NCBI RefSeq assembly: GCF_029581355.1
Contig: NZ_CP120849.1
Location: 2,946,501 to 3,010,500 of the forward strand
DNA length: 64,000 bases
Source: Parabacteroides chongii
Lineage (GTDB): Bacteria; Bacteroidota; Bacteroidia; Bacteroidales; Tannerellaceae
Direction of reading: 5' to 3'
Shown: one piece after another, positions 54,718 through 64,000 of the stretch
Layout of the letters: each line of letters opens with the position of its first letter
Numbering within the stretch: the first letter of the stretch is position 1
The notes under the pieces: generated by a model
Databases searched by the model: none
What the model was told of the DNA's origin: nothing
What the model saw: only the letters and a program-made list of their open reading frames with translations
Translations under genes and position numbers: made by a program

Positions 54718-56352
54718 ATGAAAAATATAAAATATTATCTGATATTGCTGGGGATGATTGTTTTGACAGGTTGTGATGATTTTTTGACCACGCCTCCTCT
54801 TGATCAAATAACGGAAGATGATTGGTGGAAAGATGAAAGCCAGGCAAAAATGATGGTGGATAATTGTTATGTCCATCTGTATAATGATGATGGGGATAAT
54901 CTTCTTGTTTTCCGGGATGGATTTACAGATAATGCTATTTGGAGCGGGAATGCAGTGATGGCGGACGGTTCCATGACGGCTTATACCGGAAAAGTGAAAA
55001 ATGAATGGAAATATTCTGAGATCGCTAATTTGAATTATGTATTGGAAGGATTGGAGAAAGCGAAAGAATCCGTAAGTTCGGAACAGTATGATCACATGCG
55101 GGCAGAAGTTCGTTTTATTCGTGCTTTCTTGTATTACGATATGTTATTCTACTTTGGTGATATTCCGTTAGTAACGAAAGTTTTGACAATTGATGAATCC
55201 AGACAGACCTCTCGTCAGCCACGTGAAGAGGTGTTGAATTTTATTTTGACAGAATTGAATGAAGTCCTGGTTGATATTCAGAAAGATACTTCGTCTGAAA
55301 CAGGACGTGTCAATGAGAATGTTGTGAAAGCTTTCTTGGCTAGAATTTATTTGCATGAAAAGAACTACGATAAAGTTTTGGAATATACGAAGGCGATTAT
55401 CGATTCTGGTAATTATGGCTTATACCGCGCATTTGATGGAAATGCGGACAAGAATAGTTATGAAGAATTGTTCCGCCCGCAGGCTGATGGAAACAATAAT
55501 GAAATTATTTTTGAGAAACAATATTCGGCTCCATTGAAGGTACATGCATTAAATCGTAATTTGTCACCCGCATCTTCTGTATATTTGGGTTGGACTGGTC
55601 TACGCCCTCTGCAAAGTCTGGTAGATGAGTATGAATGTTTGGGTGGTCATGCAACAAGTGAGTGTGAAAGATTGGACTGTAAGTATGTGCAAATGAGAGA
55701 AGAGGTATCGGCAAATGGTGGATATGGAGAATATGAATATCGGGATCCCCGTTTGAAGTCTACTATTATAACTCCAGGCTGGGAGTGGAAAGCGAATGGG
55801 ACGGTTAGATCTGTATTTGGTGTAGAAGATCCGAACAGTAAAGATTATATCCAGAAAAATCCTTCTTATACTGGCTTCTTGGTTACGAAATATGTCGATT
55901 TGGAAGGTGAAGAGGCCGACCGTACTTTAGGTGGTAAGAATCTGAGCATAATTCGGTATGCAGATGTGTTATTGATGCGTTCTGAAGCTTTGATTGAGAA
56001 AAATGAAAATTTGGATGAGGCGGTTGCTTTAATTAATGATGTGCGTGATAGGGCAAGGTTGCCGAAAAATGTACAAGTAACGAATCAGAGTGATTTGCGT
56101 GACAAATTGCGCCATGAGCGTCGTGTGGAATTTGCTATGGAAGGATTGCGCTATTATGATATTATCCGTTGGAAAATTTGTGATAAGGTAAGAGGAGGCG
56201 ATGCCTATGGTTTTGCTAAAATGACAGAATCCGGTAAGCGGGAGAATATCTTCATGGAAACAAGAGTGTGGAAAGATCACATGTATCTGTGGCCTGTGCC
56301 TCAAGATGCCCGTGATTTGAATGAAAATTTGACACAAAATCCCAATTGGTAA
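54718..56352 (+). CDS. SusD/RagB-type glycan-binding lipoprotein
   Basis: 544 residues. Lipobox LTGC (Cys18), then DDFLTTPPLDQITEDDWW, the usual SusD start, so the protein sits on the cell surface bound to SusC. Helical TPR-like core (VKAFLARIYLHEKNYDKVLEYTKAI near 203-227) and the C-terminal RagB/SusD motif (LREKLRHERRVEFAMEGLRYYDIIRWK near 464-490, ending WPVPQDARDLN). It begins 12 bases after SusC. The ligand is not known. Confidence 0.95.
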   Translation: MKNIKYYLILLGMIVLTGCDDFLTTPPLDQITEDDWWKDESQAKMMVDNCYVHLYNDDGDNLLVFRDGFTDNAIWSGNAVMADGSMTAYTGKVKNEWKYSEIANLNYVLEGLEKAKESVSSEQYDHMRAEVRFIRAFLYYDMLFYFGDIPLVTKVLTIDESRQTSRQPREEVLNFILTELNEVLVDIQKDTSSETGRVNENVVKAFLARIYLHEKNYDKVLEYTKAIIDSGNYGLYRAFDGNADKNSYEELFRPQADGNNNEIIFEKQYSAPLKVHALNRNLSPASSVYLGWTGLRPLQSLVDEYECLGGHATSECERLDCKYVQMREEVSANGGYGEYEYRDPRLKSTIITPGWEWKANGTVRSVFGVEDPNSKDYIQKNPSYTGFLVTKYVDLEGEEADRTLGGKNLSIIRYADVLLMRSEALIEKNENLDEAVALINDVRDRARLPKNVQVTNQSDLRDKLRHERRVEFAMEGLRYYDIIRWKICDKVRGGDAYGFAKMTESGKRENIFMETRVWKDHMYLWPVPQDARDLNENLTQNPNW

Positions 56353-56370
56353 TTTGATTGAATTGAAATA

Positions 56371-56413
56371 AAAATGTCCCGGAATTCGTTGATAGGATCC
56401 GGGATGTTTTTTT
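56371..56413 (+). terminator. Terminator between SusD and GH2
   Basis: Stem TCCCGGA (56377-56383) / TCCGGGA (56398-56404) with flanking A and T runs. It may partly separate GH2 expression from SusCD. Confidence 0.7.
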
Positions 56414-56430
56414 AATCATAAAGTAAAAAA

Positions 56431-59124
56431 ATGAGATCGATAGTTATAGTATTATTGTGTCTGCTGACGGGTATTAACAGGGGGAAAGGAAGCGAATCTC
56501 GATTTTCAACTGCCGGATTTTATGAGTTGACTAATAGTGGTAGGTGTGTATATAATATGAACGTTGCTTGGCGCTTTCATAAAGGAGATATAGCCAATGG
56601 AGGTGCTCTAGAATTGGTGGATTCTACTTGGGCGGTCGTTTCTTTGCCTAATGGAATAGAACTGTTGCCAGAAGAAGCAAGTGGAAATATCAATTATCAG
56701 GGAAAGGTTTGGTATCGCAAACATTTTTTGGTTGATGCAGAATGGAGAAATAAAAAAGTAATGATCCATTTTGAAGGGATTATGGGAAAATCTGAAGTTT
56801 GGATAAATGGTCAATTGATCAAAAAGCATTATGGAGGATATTTGCCTGTCATTGCAGATTTAAGTTCTTGGTTGAAGTATGGGGCAGAGAATGTGATAGC
56901 CGTATGTGCTGATAATAGTGATGACTCGTCTTATCCTCCCGGAAAACCGCAGCGTGCACTTGATTTTTCTTATTTTGGAGGTATATATAGGGATTGTTGG
57001 CTTATAACACATGATAAATTGTTTATTACTGATCCGAATTATGAAAAAGAAAAAGGTGGCGGAGGTATCTTTATTTCTTATCCGGAGGTAAATGAAGAAA
57101 AAGCGAAAGTGGATATTAGGCTTCATTTGAGAAATGAATATAAACAACTTCGGAAGGGGATGGTTTCTTATGCATTGACGGATAGAGAGGGTACAGTGGT
57201 TGCTACCGGAAAGAATGCTTATCGAGTGAGTTCGGGAGAAGCGATCGTGGTTCAGTCGAATTTGCAGGTAAGGAATCCCTCTTTATGGTCTCCCGAATCT
57301 CCATCCCTTTATTGGCTCAACGTTTATGTGAAAGATGAAAAGGGGGTGGTGATAGATGGTTATAAGCAACGAATAGGGGTTCGTTGTATCGAAATGAAAG
57401 GTGTTGAGGGCTTGTGGCTAAATGGCAAACCTTATCACCGAAAGTTGATTGGCGGAAATCGTCATCAGGATTTTGCCGTGATTGGGAATGCTTTGCCTAA
57501 TTCGTTACATTGGCGAGATGCTTTTCGGTTGAGAGATGCAGGTATGACAGTGATTCGGGCTGCCCATTATCCGCAAGATCCAGCCTTTATAGATGCTTGT
57601 GATGAATTAGGTCTGTTCTATATTGAGGCGACTCCTGGGTGGCAATTTTATAATAAGGATTCTATCTTTGTGGAGCGTGTATATGATGATATTCGGAATA
57701 TGGTTCGTAGGGATCGAAATCGTCCTTCTTTACTTTTCTGGGAACCGGTACTTAATGAGACAGGTTTTCCTTTGGAATTCGCTTTGCAAGCCAAAAAGTG
57801 TGTGGATGAAGAAATGCGTACTCCAAATGCTTATTCTGCTATTGATCCGGGTTCAAAAGGAAGTGAATATTTTCCCGTGGTCTATACTCATCCGCTAAGC
57901 ATAAGTCCGCAAAAAAGTAGTGTCAGTGTGGATAAGGCTGATCCGTCGAAAGTTTATTTTACACGTGAATTCGGTGATAATGTGGATGACTGGAGTGCCA
58001 ACAATTCTTCAAGTCGTGTTTGTAGATCTTGGGGAGAAGTGCCGATGCTGGTACAAGCAGAACATTATGCTGCTCCTTATTATTCTTCACGTTTTACTAC
58101 GATAGAAGCACTTTGTCGTGCGGAGAGTAATCATTTGGGAGGAACTCTTTGGCATTCATTTGATCATCAGCGTGGATGTCATCCGATCGCTTTTTATGGA
58201 GGGATAATGGATGCTTACAGGCAACCTAAAACTGCTTATTACATGTTTAAATCCCAACGTCCGAATATAATGAATGACTCTTCTCCCGTTGAAAGTGGGC
58301 CAATGGTTTATATAGCCCATCAGATGACTCCTTTTTCTCCGGCTGATGTGACTGTATATTCTAATTGTGAAGAGGTGCGACTGACTGTTTATGAAGGGGG
58401 GAAGCAATATGTGTGGAAGAGATCTTCCTCTTCTTTAAAAATGCCGTCACCCATTATTACTTTCAAGAATGTATTTGATTTTATGGATACTAAAGCGCTA
58501 TCGCGGGCTGGAAAACAAAAAGATGTTTATCTACTGGCAGAGGGATTGATTGACGGAAAGGTTGTGGCTACTTACAAACGTTCTCCTTCGCGTAAGCCTA
58601 TGAAAATAAGATTGCGGATGGATAATGACGGTGTTCCTCTAATATCGGATGGATCGGATATTGCTGTTGTTGTTGCGGAAATAGTGGATCATAATGGCAT
58701 AGTGAACAGATTGAACAACTTTGCTGTCCGTTTTTCAATAGAAGGTGAAGGGCTTTTATTGGAGGATGAATCTATTGGAGTCAATCCTGTTCGGGCTAAT
58801 TGGGGGAGTGCACCTATCTTGTTGCGTACCACAATACGTCCCGGGAAAATACGGATAAAAGCGGAAATCTTTGGTGACGGAGTGAATGCTATCGAGCCCG
58901 GAGAGTTGGAAGTTGAATCCGTACAACCCTCAATGAAGTTTATTTATAAACCTTCTGAACTTATATCGATGAAAGTAGCAAGCAAAGATGTGACAAATAC
59001 TAAGATCCCGGAAGGTTCAGATGTACAGATGATGAAAAAGGAAATATTACGATTGCAGAAAATAATATCTGAAAAAGACCTGGAGGATGTTGAAATCCAA
59101 CAGGAGAAGTTCGGAGAGAAATAA
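56431..59124 (+). CDS. GH2-family glycosidase of the PUL
   Basis: 897 residues with a signal peptide (MRSIVIVLLCLLTGINRGKG) and no lipobox, so periplasmic. N-terminal sugar-binding jelly-roll domain (about 30-200: WRFHKGDIANGGALELVDST), immunoglobulin-like domain, then TIM barrel (about 330-640) with acid/base Glu443 in EPVLNE and nucleophile Glu513 in FTREFGD. After it comes a DUF4982-type domain (MTPFSPADVTVYSNCEEVRL) and an Ig-like domain; the end is a coiled helix (MMKKEILRLQKIISEKD). GH2 includes beta-galactosidases, -mannosidases and -glucuronidases; the target sugar cannot be fixed by eye. Last gene of the PUL. Confidence 0.9.
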   Translation: MRSIVIVLLCLLTGINRGKGSESRFSTAGFYELTNSGRCVYNMNVAWRFHKGDIANGGALELVDSTWAVVSLPNGIELLPEEASGNINYQGKVWYRKHFLVDAEWRNKKVMIHFEGIMGKSEVWINGQLIKKHYGGYLPVIADLSSWLKYGAENVIAVCADNSDDSSYPPGKPQRALDFSYFGGIYRDCWLITHDKLFITDPNYEKEKGGGGIFISYPEVNEEKAKVDIRLHLRNEYKQLRKGMVSYALTDREGTVVATGKNAYRVSSGEAIVVQSNLQVRNPSLWSPESPSLYWLNVYVKDEKGVVIDGYKQRIGVRCIEMKGVEGLWLNGKPYHRKLIGGNRHQDFAVIGNALPNSLHWRDAFRLRDAGMTVIRAAHYPQDPAFIDACDELGLFYIEATPGWQFYNKDSIFVERVYDDIRNMVRRDRNRPSLLFWEPVLNETGFPLEFALQAKKCVDEEMRTPNAYSAIDPGSKGSEYFPVVYTHPLSISPQKSSVSVDKADPSKVYFTREFGDNVDDWSANNSSSRVCRSWGEVPMLVQAEHYAAPYYSSRFTTIEALCRAESNHLGGTLWHSFDHQRGCHPIAFYGGIMDAYRQPKTAYYMFKSQRPNIMNDSSPVESGPMVYIAHQMTPFSPADVTVYSNCEEVRLTVYEGGKQYVWKRSSSSLKMPSPIITFKNVFDFMDTKALSRAGKQKDVYLLAEGLIDGKVVATYKRSPSRKPMKIRLRMDNDGVPLISDGSDIAVVVAEIVDHNGIVNRLNNFAVRFSIEGEGLLLEDESIGVNPVRANWGSAPILLRTTIRPGKIRIKAEIFGDGVNAIEPGELEVESVQPSMKFIYKPSELISMKVASKDVTNTKIPEGSDVQMMKKEILRLQKIISEKDLEDVEIQQEKFGEK

Positions 59125-59263
59125 TAAGTAGATAGGGAGACCTCTTGTAAATAGCAAGAAAAATAACAGATGCAGTTCGGAATTAGCATTAATGATTAAT
59201 TCTGAATGTGAGGAAATATAAAATTTAGCATTTACGGGCTTATCTATATTACTATTATTTTTG

Positions 59264-59271
59264 TACTTTTG
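59264..59271 (+). promoter_or_regulatory. -7 box of valS
   Basis: TACTTTTG, exact match, 63 bases before ATG 59335. The gap 59125-59334 shows no gene. Confidence 0.6.
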
Positions 59272-59334
59272 CGTCTGAAAAATGACGGACTTTTTTGTCT
59301 GTATTGAACATAGATATAATTTGAATAAAACAAT

Positions 59335-61950
59335 ATGGAAATTGCAAGTAAGTACAATCCCGCAGAAGTAGAGGGAAAGTGGTATCAGTATTGGTTGGAT
59401 AACGGCTTTTTCAAGTCGAAACCGGACGGTCGCGAACCGTATACAATCGTCATTCCGCCTCCTAACGTCACCGGCGTACTTCACATGGGACACATGCTTA
59501 ACAATACCATTCAGGATATCCTGATCCGTCGTGCCCGTATGTTGGGTAAGAATGCTTGCTGGGTACCGGGTACCGACCACGCATCTATCGCTACCGAGGC
59601 AAAGGTGGTGAACAGACTGGCACAGCAGGGAATCAAAAAGACCGACCTGACCCGCGATGAATTCCTGAAACATGCCTGGGAATGGAAAGAAGAACACGGA
59701 GGTATCATCCTGAAACAGTTACGTAAACTGGGTGCATCCTGCGATTGGGATCGTACGGCTTTTACGATGGACGAAAAACGTTCGGAAAGCGTATTGAAAG
59801 TTTTTGTCGACCTGTTCGACAAAGGCCTGATCTATCGTGGCGTGCGTATGGTAAACTGGGACCCGAAGGCCCTGACTGCTCTTTCCGATGAAGAAGTAAT
59901 TTATAAAGAAGAACATAGCAAACTGTTTTACCTCCGGTATAAAATCGAAGGGGAAGACGGTTACGCTGTTGTTGCAACTACCCGTCCGGAAACGATCATG
60001 GGCGATACCGCTATGTGTATCAATCCGAACGACCCGAAGAACCAGCACCTGAAAGGTAAGAAAGTGATCGTTCCGCTGGTAAACCGTGTGATCCCGGTTA
60101 TCGAGGACGATTATGTAGATATCGAATTCGGTACAGGTTGCCTGAAAGTAACTCCGGCCCATGACGTAAACGACTATATGCTGGGCGAGAAATATAACTT
60201 GCCTTCCATCGATATCTTCAACGATAACGGAACACTGAGCGAAGCCGCCGGCTTGTATATCGGTATGGATCGTTTCGATGTTCGTACACAGATCGAAAAA
60301 GACCTGGAAGCTGCCGGCCTGTTGGAAAAGGTAGAAGCATACGAAAATAAGGTAGGTTATTCGGAACGTACCAATGTGCCTATCGAACCGAAATTGTCTA
60401 TGCAATGGTTCCTGAAGATGGAACACCTGGCACAGATCGCTTTGACTCCGGTTATGAATGACGACCTGAAGTTCTATCCGCCTAAGTTCAAGAATACATA
60501 CCGCCACTGGATGGAGAACATCAAGGACTGGTGCATCAGCCGTCAGTTGTGGTGGGGACATCGTATCCCGGCTTATTATCTGCCGGAAGGCGGTTATGTG
60601 GTAGCCGAAACACCTGAAAAGGCATTGGAACTGGCGAAACAAAAGAATCCGGCACTGACAATGGCCGATCTTCGTCAGGACGACGACTGTCTGGATACCT
60701 GGTTCTCTTCCTGGTTATGGCCGATCTCTCTATTCGACGGCATCAATAACCCGGATAACGAAGAGATCAACTATTACTATCCGACCAGCGACCTGGTAAC
60801 AGGACCGGATATCATCTTCTTCTGGGTAGCCCGTATGATTATGGCAGGTTACGAATACAGAGGCGATATGCCGTTCAAGAATGTTTACTTTACCGGTATC
60901 GTTCGCGATAAACTCGGACGTAAGATGTCGAAGTCATTAGGAAACTCTCCCGACCCGTTATTGCTGATCGAACAGTACGGAGCCGACGGCGTTCGTATGG
61001 GATTGATGATGGCAGCACCTGCCGGAAACGATATTCCTTTCGACGAAGCTTTGTGCGAACAGGGACGTAATTTCAATAACAAGATATGGAATGCCTTCCG
61101 TTTGATCAAAGGTTGGACGGTCGACGATACGATTGCGCAGCCGGAAGCATCGGCTACTGCTGTCAAATGGTTCAAGATGCAGTTGGATAAGACGATTGCT
61201 GAGGTAGACGATCTGTTCAGCAAATACCGTCTGAGCGAAGCGATGATGGTTATCTATAAACTGTTCTGGGATGAATTCTCTTCCTGGTATCTGGAAATGA
61301 TCAAGCCGGGCTATCAACTGCCGATCGATAAGGTGACTTATCAGGCAACACTCGGTTTCTTCGACGCGTTGCTTCGTTTGCTCCATCCGTTCATGCCGTT
61401 TATTACGGAAGAATTATGGCAGGCTCTCGAACCGCGTAAGGAAGGTGAAAGTCTGATGGTTGCATTAATGCCTGAAATTACACCGGTAGATGCTGCTTAT
61501 CTGGAATCATTCGAGATCGTGAAAGAGATTGTGAGCGGTGTCCGTACGATCCGTCTGCAGAAGAATATTCCGAATAAGGAAGAATTGACTTTACAGGTAT
61601 TGGGCGATCATAACGATGCTTTCAATCCGGTAATCGCTAAGATGTGTAACCTGTCAGAGATAACAAAGACTGACGATAAGGCTGCCGGTGCTGTATCCTT
61701 CCTGGTTCGTACCACGGAATATGCTGTTCCTCTGGGCAGTATGATCAATGTGGAAGAAGAGTTGGCTAAATTGCGTGAAGAACTGAAATATCAGCAGGGC
61801 TTCCTCGCTTCCGTTATAAAGAAACTGAGCAACGAAAGCTTTGTAAGCAAAGCCCCGGCTAAGGTAATCGATATGGAACGTAAGAAACAAGCCGATGCCG
61901 AAAGCAAGATCAAATCGATAGAGGAGAGCATTGCTGCATTGACGAAATAA
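59335..61950 (+). CDS. valS: Valyl-tRNA synthetase
   Basis: 871 residues, full length. Class I motifs: HIGH-type [15 protein letters not shown] near 41-55, editing domain with [12 protein letters not shown] near 207, [19 protein letters not shown], and KMSKS in [11 protein letters not shown] near 527. The C-terminal coiled-coil tRNA-binding arm is visible ([26 protein letters not shown]). It charges tRNA-Val. Single-gene unit with a consensus -7 box and a hairpin terminator. Confidence 0.98.
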   Translation: MEIASKYNPAEVEGKWYQYWLDNGFFKSKPDGREPYTIVIPPPNVTGVLHMGHMLNNTIQDILIRRARMLGKNACWVPGTDHASIATEAKVVNRLAQQGIKKTDLTRDEFLKHAWEWKEEHGGIILKQLRKLGASCDWDRTAFTMDEKRSESVLKVFVDLFDKGLIYRGVRMVNWDPKALTALSDEEVIYKEEHSKLFYLRYKIEGEDGYAVVATTRPETIMGDTAMCINPNDPKNQHLKGKKVIVPLVNRVIPVIEDDYVDIEFGTGCLKVTPAHDVNDYMLGEKYNLPSIDIFNDNGTLSEAAGLYIGMDRFDVRTQIEKDLEAAGLLEKVEAYENKVGYSERTNVPIEPKLSMQWFLKMEHLAQIALTPVMNDDLKFYPPKFKNTYRHWMENIKDWCISRQLWWGHRIPAYYLPEGGYVVAETPEKALELAKQKNPALTMADLRQDDDCLDTWFSSWLWPISLFDGINNPDNEEINYYYPTSDLVTGPDIIFFWVARMIMAGYEYRGDMPFKNVYFTGIVRDKLGRKMSKSLGNSPDPLLLIEQYGADGVRMGLMMAAPAGNDIPFDEALCEQGRNFNNKIWNAFRLIKGWTVDDTIAQPEASATAVKWFKMQLDKTIAEVDDLFSKYRLSEAMMVIYKLFWDEFSSWYLEMIKPGYQLPIDKVTYQATLGFFDALLRLLHPFMPFITEELWQALEPRKEGESLMVALMPEITPVDAAYLESFEIVKEIVSGVRTIRLQKNIPNKEELTLQVLGDHNDAFNPVIAKMCNLSEITKTDDKAAGAVSFLVRTTEYAVPLGSMINVEEELAKLREELKYQQGFLASVIKKLSNESFVSKAPAKVIDMERKKQADAESKIKSIEESIAALTK

Positions 61951-61970
61951 GGAAGGTACCTTTACACATA

Positions 61971-62016
61971 AAAAACATCCATGTTTGTCTCTGTTTGGAC
62001 AAATATGGATGTTTTT
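61971..62016 (+). terminator. valS terminator
   Basis: Stem AAAAACATCCATgTTTGTC / GACAAAtATGGATGTTTTT with one wobble position and a 7-8 base loop, then T run. Confidence 0.9.
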
Positions 62017-62100
62017 GTTTTATTTTGTGACGTAAAAGAACAACAGAGTTCTTTTTTTGCTAACTTGCAGCCATTGAAATATATGCAAGAGCTATAAAAA

Positions 62101-64000
62101 ATGGGGGAAGTGAAAAGTTGGTTGCTGATCTTTTCTTGTTTATTGTGGGGACTGGGTCTCCCTTTAACTTTATATGGTACCGAAAGCAAGGATACGACAT
62201 TGTCGTTGGATTCGCTGTTTATTCTGGCACAGGCACATGTGCAGCAACAAAAAGGTTTTGACTATACTACGCAGTTGCTGGAACGATCACGGAATGAGAA
62301 GGATCGTTATCATGAAGCAAGTGCCATGTTCTGTTATGTTCGGTATTATTTCTCTAAAAATCCGGATAGTATGTATTTCTGGATGCAAAAGGCATTGCCT
62401 CTTTTTAATGAACAAAAGCGGTATGTCGAGTATTTCCGGATGAAGGCATGGTACATTTATGTGCTGACCCGTTCAAAAAAGAATGAAGAAGCACTGAAAT
62501 ATGTTACCGGTTTGAAGCAGGAAGCTGAGAACTTAAAATTTCCGGAAGGACTGGAGATGGCAAATCAGGCACTGGCTGACTTTTATTTATCCAATAACTT
62601 AGGTGAAGAGGGCGTCGCTTTATATGAGGAAGTCCTGAAAAGCATGGAGATGAGGAATGCTCCTTTGATTAAACGTATTAATATTATCCGGCAGTTGATG
62701 AACAAGGCGCATACTTCGGACTTGAAAATGAAATACACCAGGCGTTTGGATGATTATGTAAAGATATGCAAGGACAGGAAGATAACCTGGCTGGACGAAG
62801 AGATGCCAATTTACTACCTGGAGTATGTGGTACACAGGCATTATGCTTTAGCCTATATAGACAGGAAAGAGTTTCGGGAAGCTTTGGTGCATCTGCAAAA
62901 AGCTCAGGCTCTTCTGAATAAATATGAAATGTATAACTACGGGAGCGAATTGAAGACAATTTATGCGGCTTATTATAAACAGAATAAAGAATATGATAAA
63001 GCTTTAGCCATTTACGATTCGTTATTGCCTGTCTGGCGCATGAGAAACTCAATGTCTCTTTATCTTGAAATGTTAAAAGATAAGGCAGATGTCCTGTTGG
63101 ATGCCGGAAGAAACAAGAGTGCTTCGTTGGCTTATAAAGAGTATGCTGCTCTGAATGATTCTTTGTCGAAAGTTCATTTTTACAATGAGCTGGCAGAAAT
63201 GAAAACACAGCATGAAGTGGACAAGCTGGAGTTGAAGAATAAGCAAATGGACCTGGAGGTTTCGCAGACACATTCCCATTTGTTATTAATGGGAGGAGGA
63301 GTTATATTTTTGTTCGTTTTGTGTTGTTTGTTGGGATATATTTCTTATAGCCGTCACCGGTATGGACAGCAACTGAAACTGGCTAAGGAGAAGGCTGAAG
63401 AAGCGGATCATTTGAAGTCGGCTTTCCTGGCGAACATGAATCATGAGATACGGACACCGCTGAATGCTATTGTCGGTTTTTCCCAGGTGCTGGTCGATGA
63501 GGAGGATGTCGAAACCCGCCAGGAATATGCCAATATTATTCAAAGTAATAATGAATTGCTCCAACGGCTGATCACGGATGTACTGGATCTGTCAAAGATC
63601 GAATCGAATACAATGGCGCTTCATTACGCTGATTGTGAGCTTTCTGTCTTGATGAAAGAAATTTACAATGTCATCCTGCTACGCATACCGGAAGGAGTGG
63701 AACTACAACTAAGTAATAGTCCCCAACAACTTTTTTATACCGATCGTAACCGTCTTACGCAAATTCTTACTAACTTGCTGACCAATGCAATCAAGCATAC
63801 GGAAAAAGGTTTTATCCGTTTGGGTTATGAGGTGACGGAGACGGATGTCGTCTTTTCTGTGGAAGATTCGGGTGAAGGTATTCCCGAAGATAAGTTGGAA
63901 AAGATATTCAGCCGTTTCGTCCAGCTGAATGACTGGAGCAAAGGGGTAGGACTGGGGTTAGCAATTTGTAAAGGACTTATTTCTCAGATGGGAGGAACAA
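62101..64000 (+). CDS. TPR sensor histidine kinase (3' truncated by window)
   Basis: The frame opens at ATG 62101 and is still open at 64000, giving 633 visible residues. Order: signal peptide (about 1-25), a long periplasmic helical region of TPR type (about 30-375), a membrane helix about 393-412 (LLLMGGGVIFLFVLCCLLGY), then a kinase core: His448 in NHEIRTPLNAIVGF, N box NRLTQILTNLLTNAIKH, G1 EDSGEGIPEDKLEKIFSRF and G2 GVGLGLAICKGL. The protein is a class used by Bacteroidetes to sense periplasmic signals; whether a receiver domain follows cannot be seen. It has no partner response regulator in the window. Confidence 0.92.
   Translation, partial: MGEVKSWLLIFSCLLWGLGLPLTLYGTESKDTTLSLDSLFILAQAHVQQQKGFDYTTQLLERSRNEKDRYHEASAMFCYVRYYFSKNPDSMYFWMQKALPLFNEQKRYVEYFRMKAWYIYVLTRSKKNEEALKYVTGLKQEAENLKFPEGLEMANQALADFYLSNNLGEEGVALYEEVLKSMEMRNAPLIKRINIIRQLMNKAHTSDLKMKYTRRLDDYVKICKDRKITWLDEEMPIYYLEYVVHRHYALAYIDRKEFREALVHLQKAQALLNKYEMYNYGSELKTIYAAYYKQNKEYDKALAIYDSLLPVWRMRNSMSLYLEMLKDKADVLLDAGRNKSASLAYKEYAALNDSLSKVHFYNELAEMKTQHEVDKLELKNKQMDLEVSQTHSHLLLMGGGVIFLFVLCCLLGYISYSRHRYGQQLKLAKEKAEEADHLKSAFLANMNHEIRTPLNAIVGFSQVLVDEEDVETRQEYANIIQSNNELLQRLITDVLDLSKIESNTMALHYADCELSVLMKEIYNVILLRIPEGVELQLSNSPQQLFYTDRNRLTQILTNLLTNAIKHTEKGFIRLGYEVTETDVVFSVEDSGEGIPEDKLEKIFSRFVQLNDWSKGVGLGLAICKGLISQMGGT

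Noticed and set aside
62174..62443. Short frames inside the sensor kinase region
   Set aside because: The true frame starts at 62101 and remains open to the window end with kinase motifs.

Overview
The window reads as chromosomal DNA of a Bacteroidales gut bacterium, most likely Parabacteroides or a close relative. The evidence is: many promoters of the Bacteroidetes form (TTG, about 19-20 bases, TAnnTTTG); few Shine-Dalgarno sequences; a type III glutamine synthetase; a SusC/SusD locus with an ECF sigma/FecR pair; two DUF6383-type surface proteins; and a VirE/DUF4248/HU cassette of the kind scattered through Bacteroidales genomes. The genus is an inference, not a reading.

Layout. 0-4 kb: the end of a corrinoid methyltransferase cluster, then glnN on the minus strand. 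4-5.4 kb: a two-gene microprotein operon missed by length cut-offs, then a MNT/HEPN pair flanked by 62-bp direct repeats. 5.5-9.1 kb: a 195-bp inverted-repeat-bounded segment carrying an outward promoter (a likely phase switch) in front of a 1014-residue secreted protein. 9.1-14 kb: a GC-rich accessory cassette (unknown protein, VirE-type primase/helicase, DUF4248, small protein, HU-like protein, GH73 glucosaminidase, 30-residue peptide) ending in GC-rich hairpin repeats. 14-30 kb: mainly housekeeping genes (hppA, patatin, GH13, prs, mnmA, M49 peptidase, AlkD-like, Fur-like, purA, YugP-like peptidase, hisS), interrupted by a self-regulated membrane operon with palindromic operators and a decayed YafQ-type toxin. 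30-39 kb: GH30, groS-groL, an AraC regulator and a second DUF6383 protein. 39-49 kb: tRNA-Leu, two ECF sigma systems, mazG, dsbD, a RluA-type pseudouridine synthase and a vWA protein. 49.6-59.1 kb: a polysaccharide utilization locus (ECF sigma, FecR, SusC with STN domain, SusD, GH2), visibly more AT-rich than its surroundings. 59-64 kb: valS and the first part of a TPR sensor histidine kinase that runs off the window.

How the parts fit. The PUL genes form one regulatory unit: SusC/SusD import a glycan, the STN domain signals through FecR to the ECF sigma factor, and GH2 cleaves the glycan. The two DUF6383 proteins share a signal peptide start, a Cys/His cluster and the C-terminal domain, but differ in control: one sits behind the putative invertible promoter, the other behind a fixed promoter with a 125-base leader. 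The strongest candidates for undescribed biology are the inverted segment at 5570-5764, the repeat-flanked MNT/HEPN module beside it, the microprotein operon upstream of glnN, and the VirE-to-microprotein cassette.
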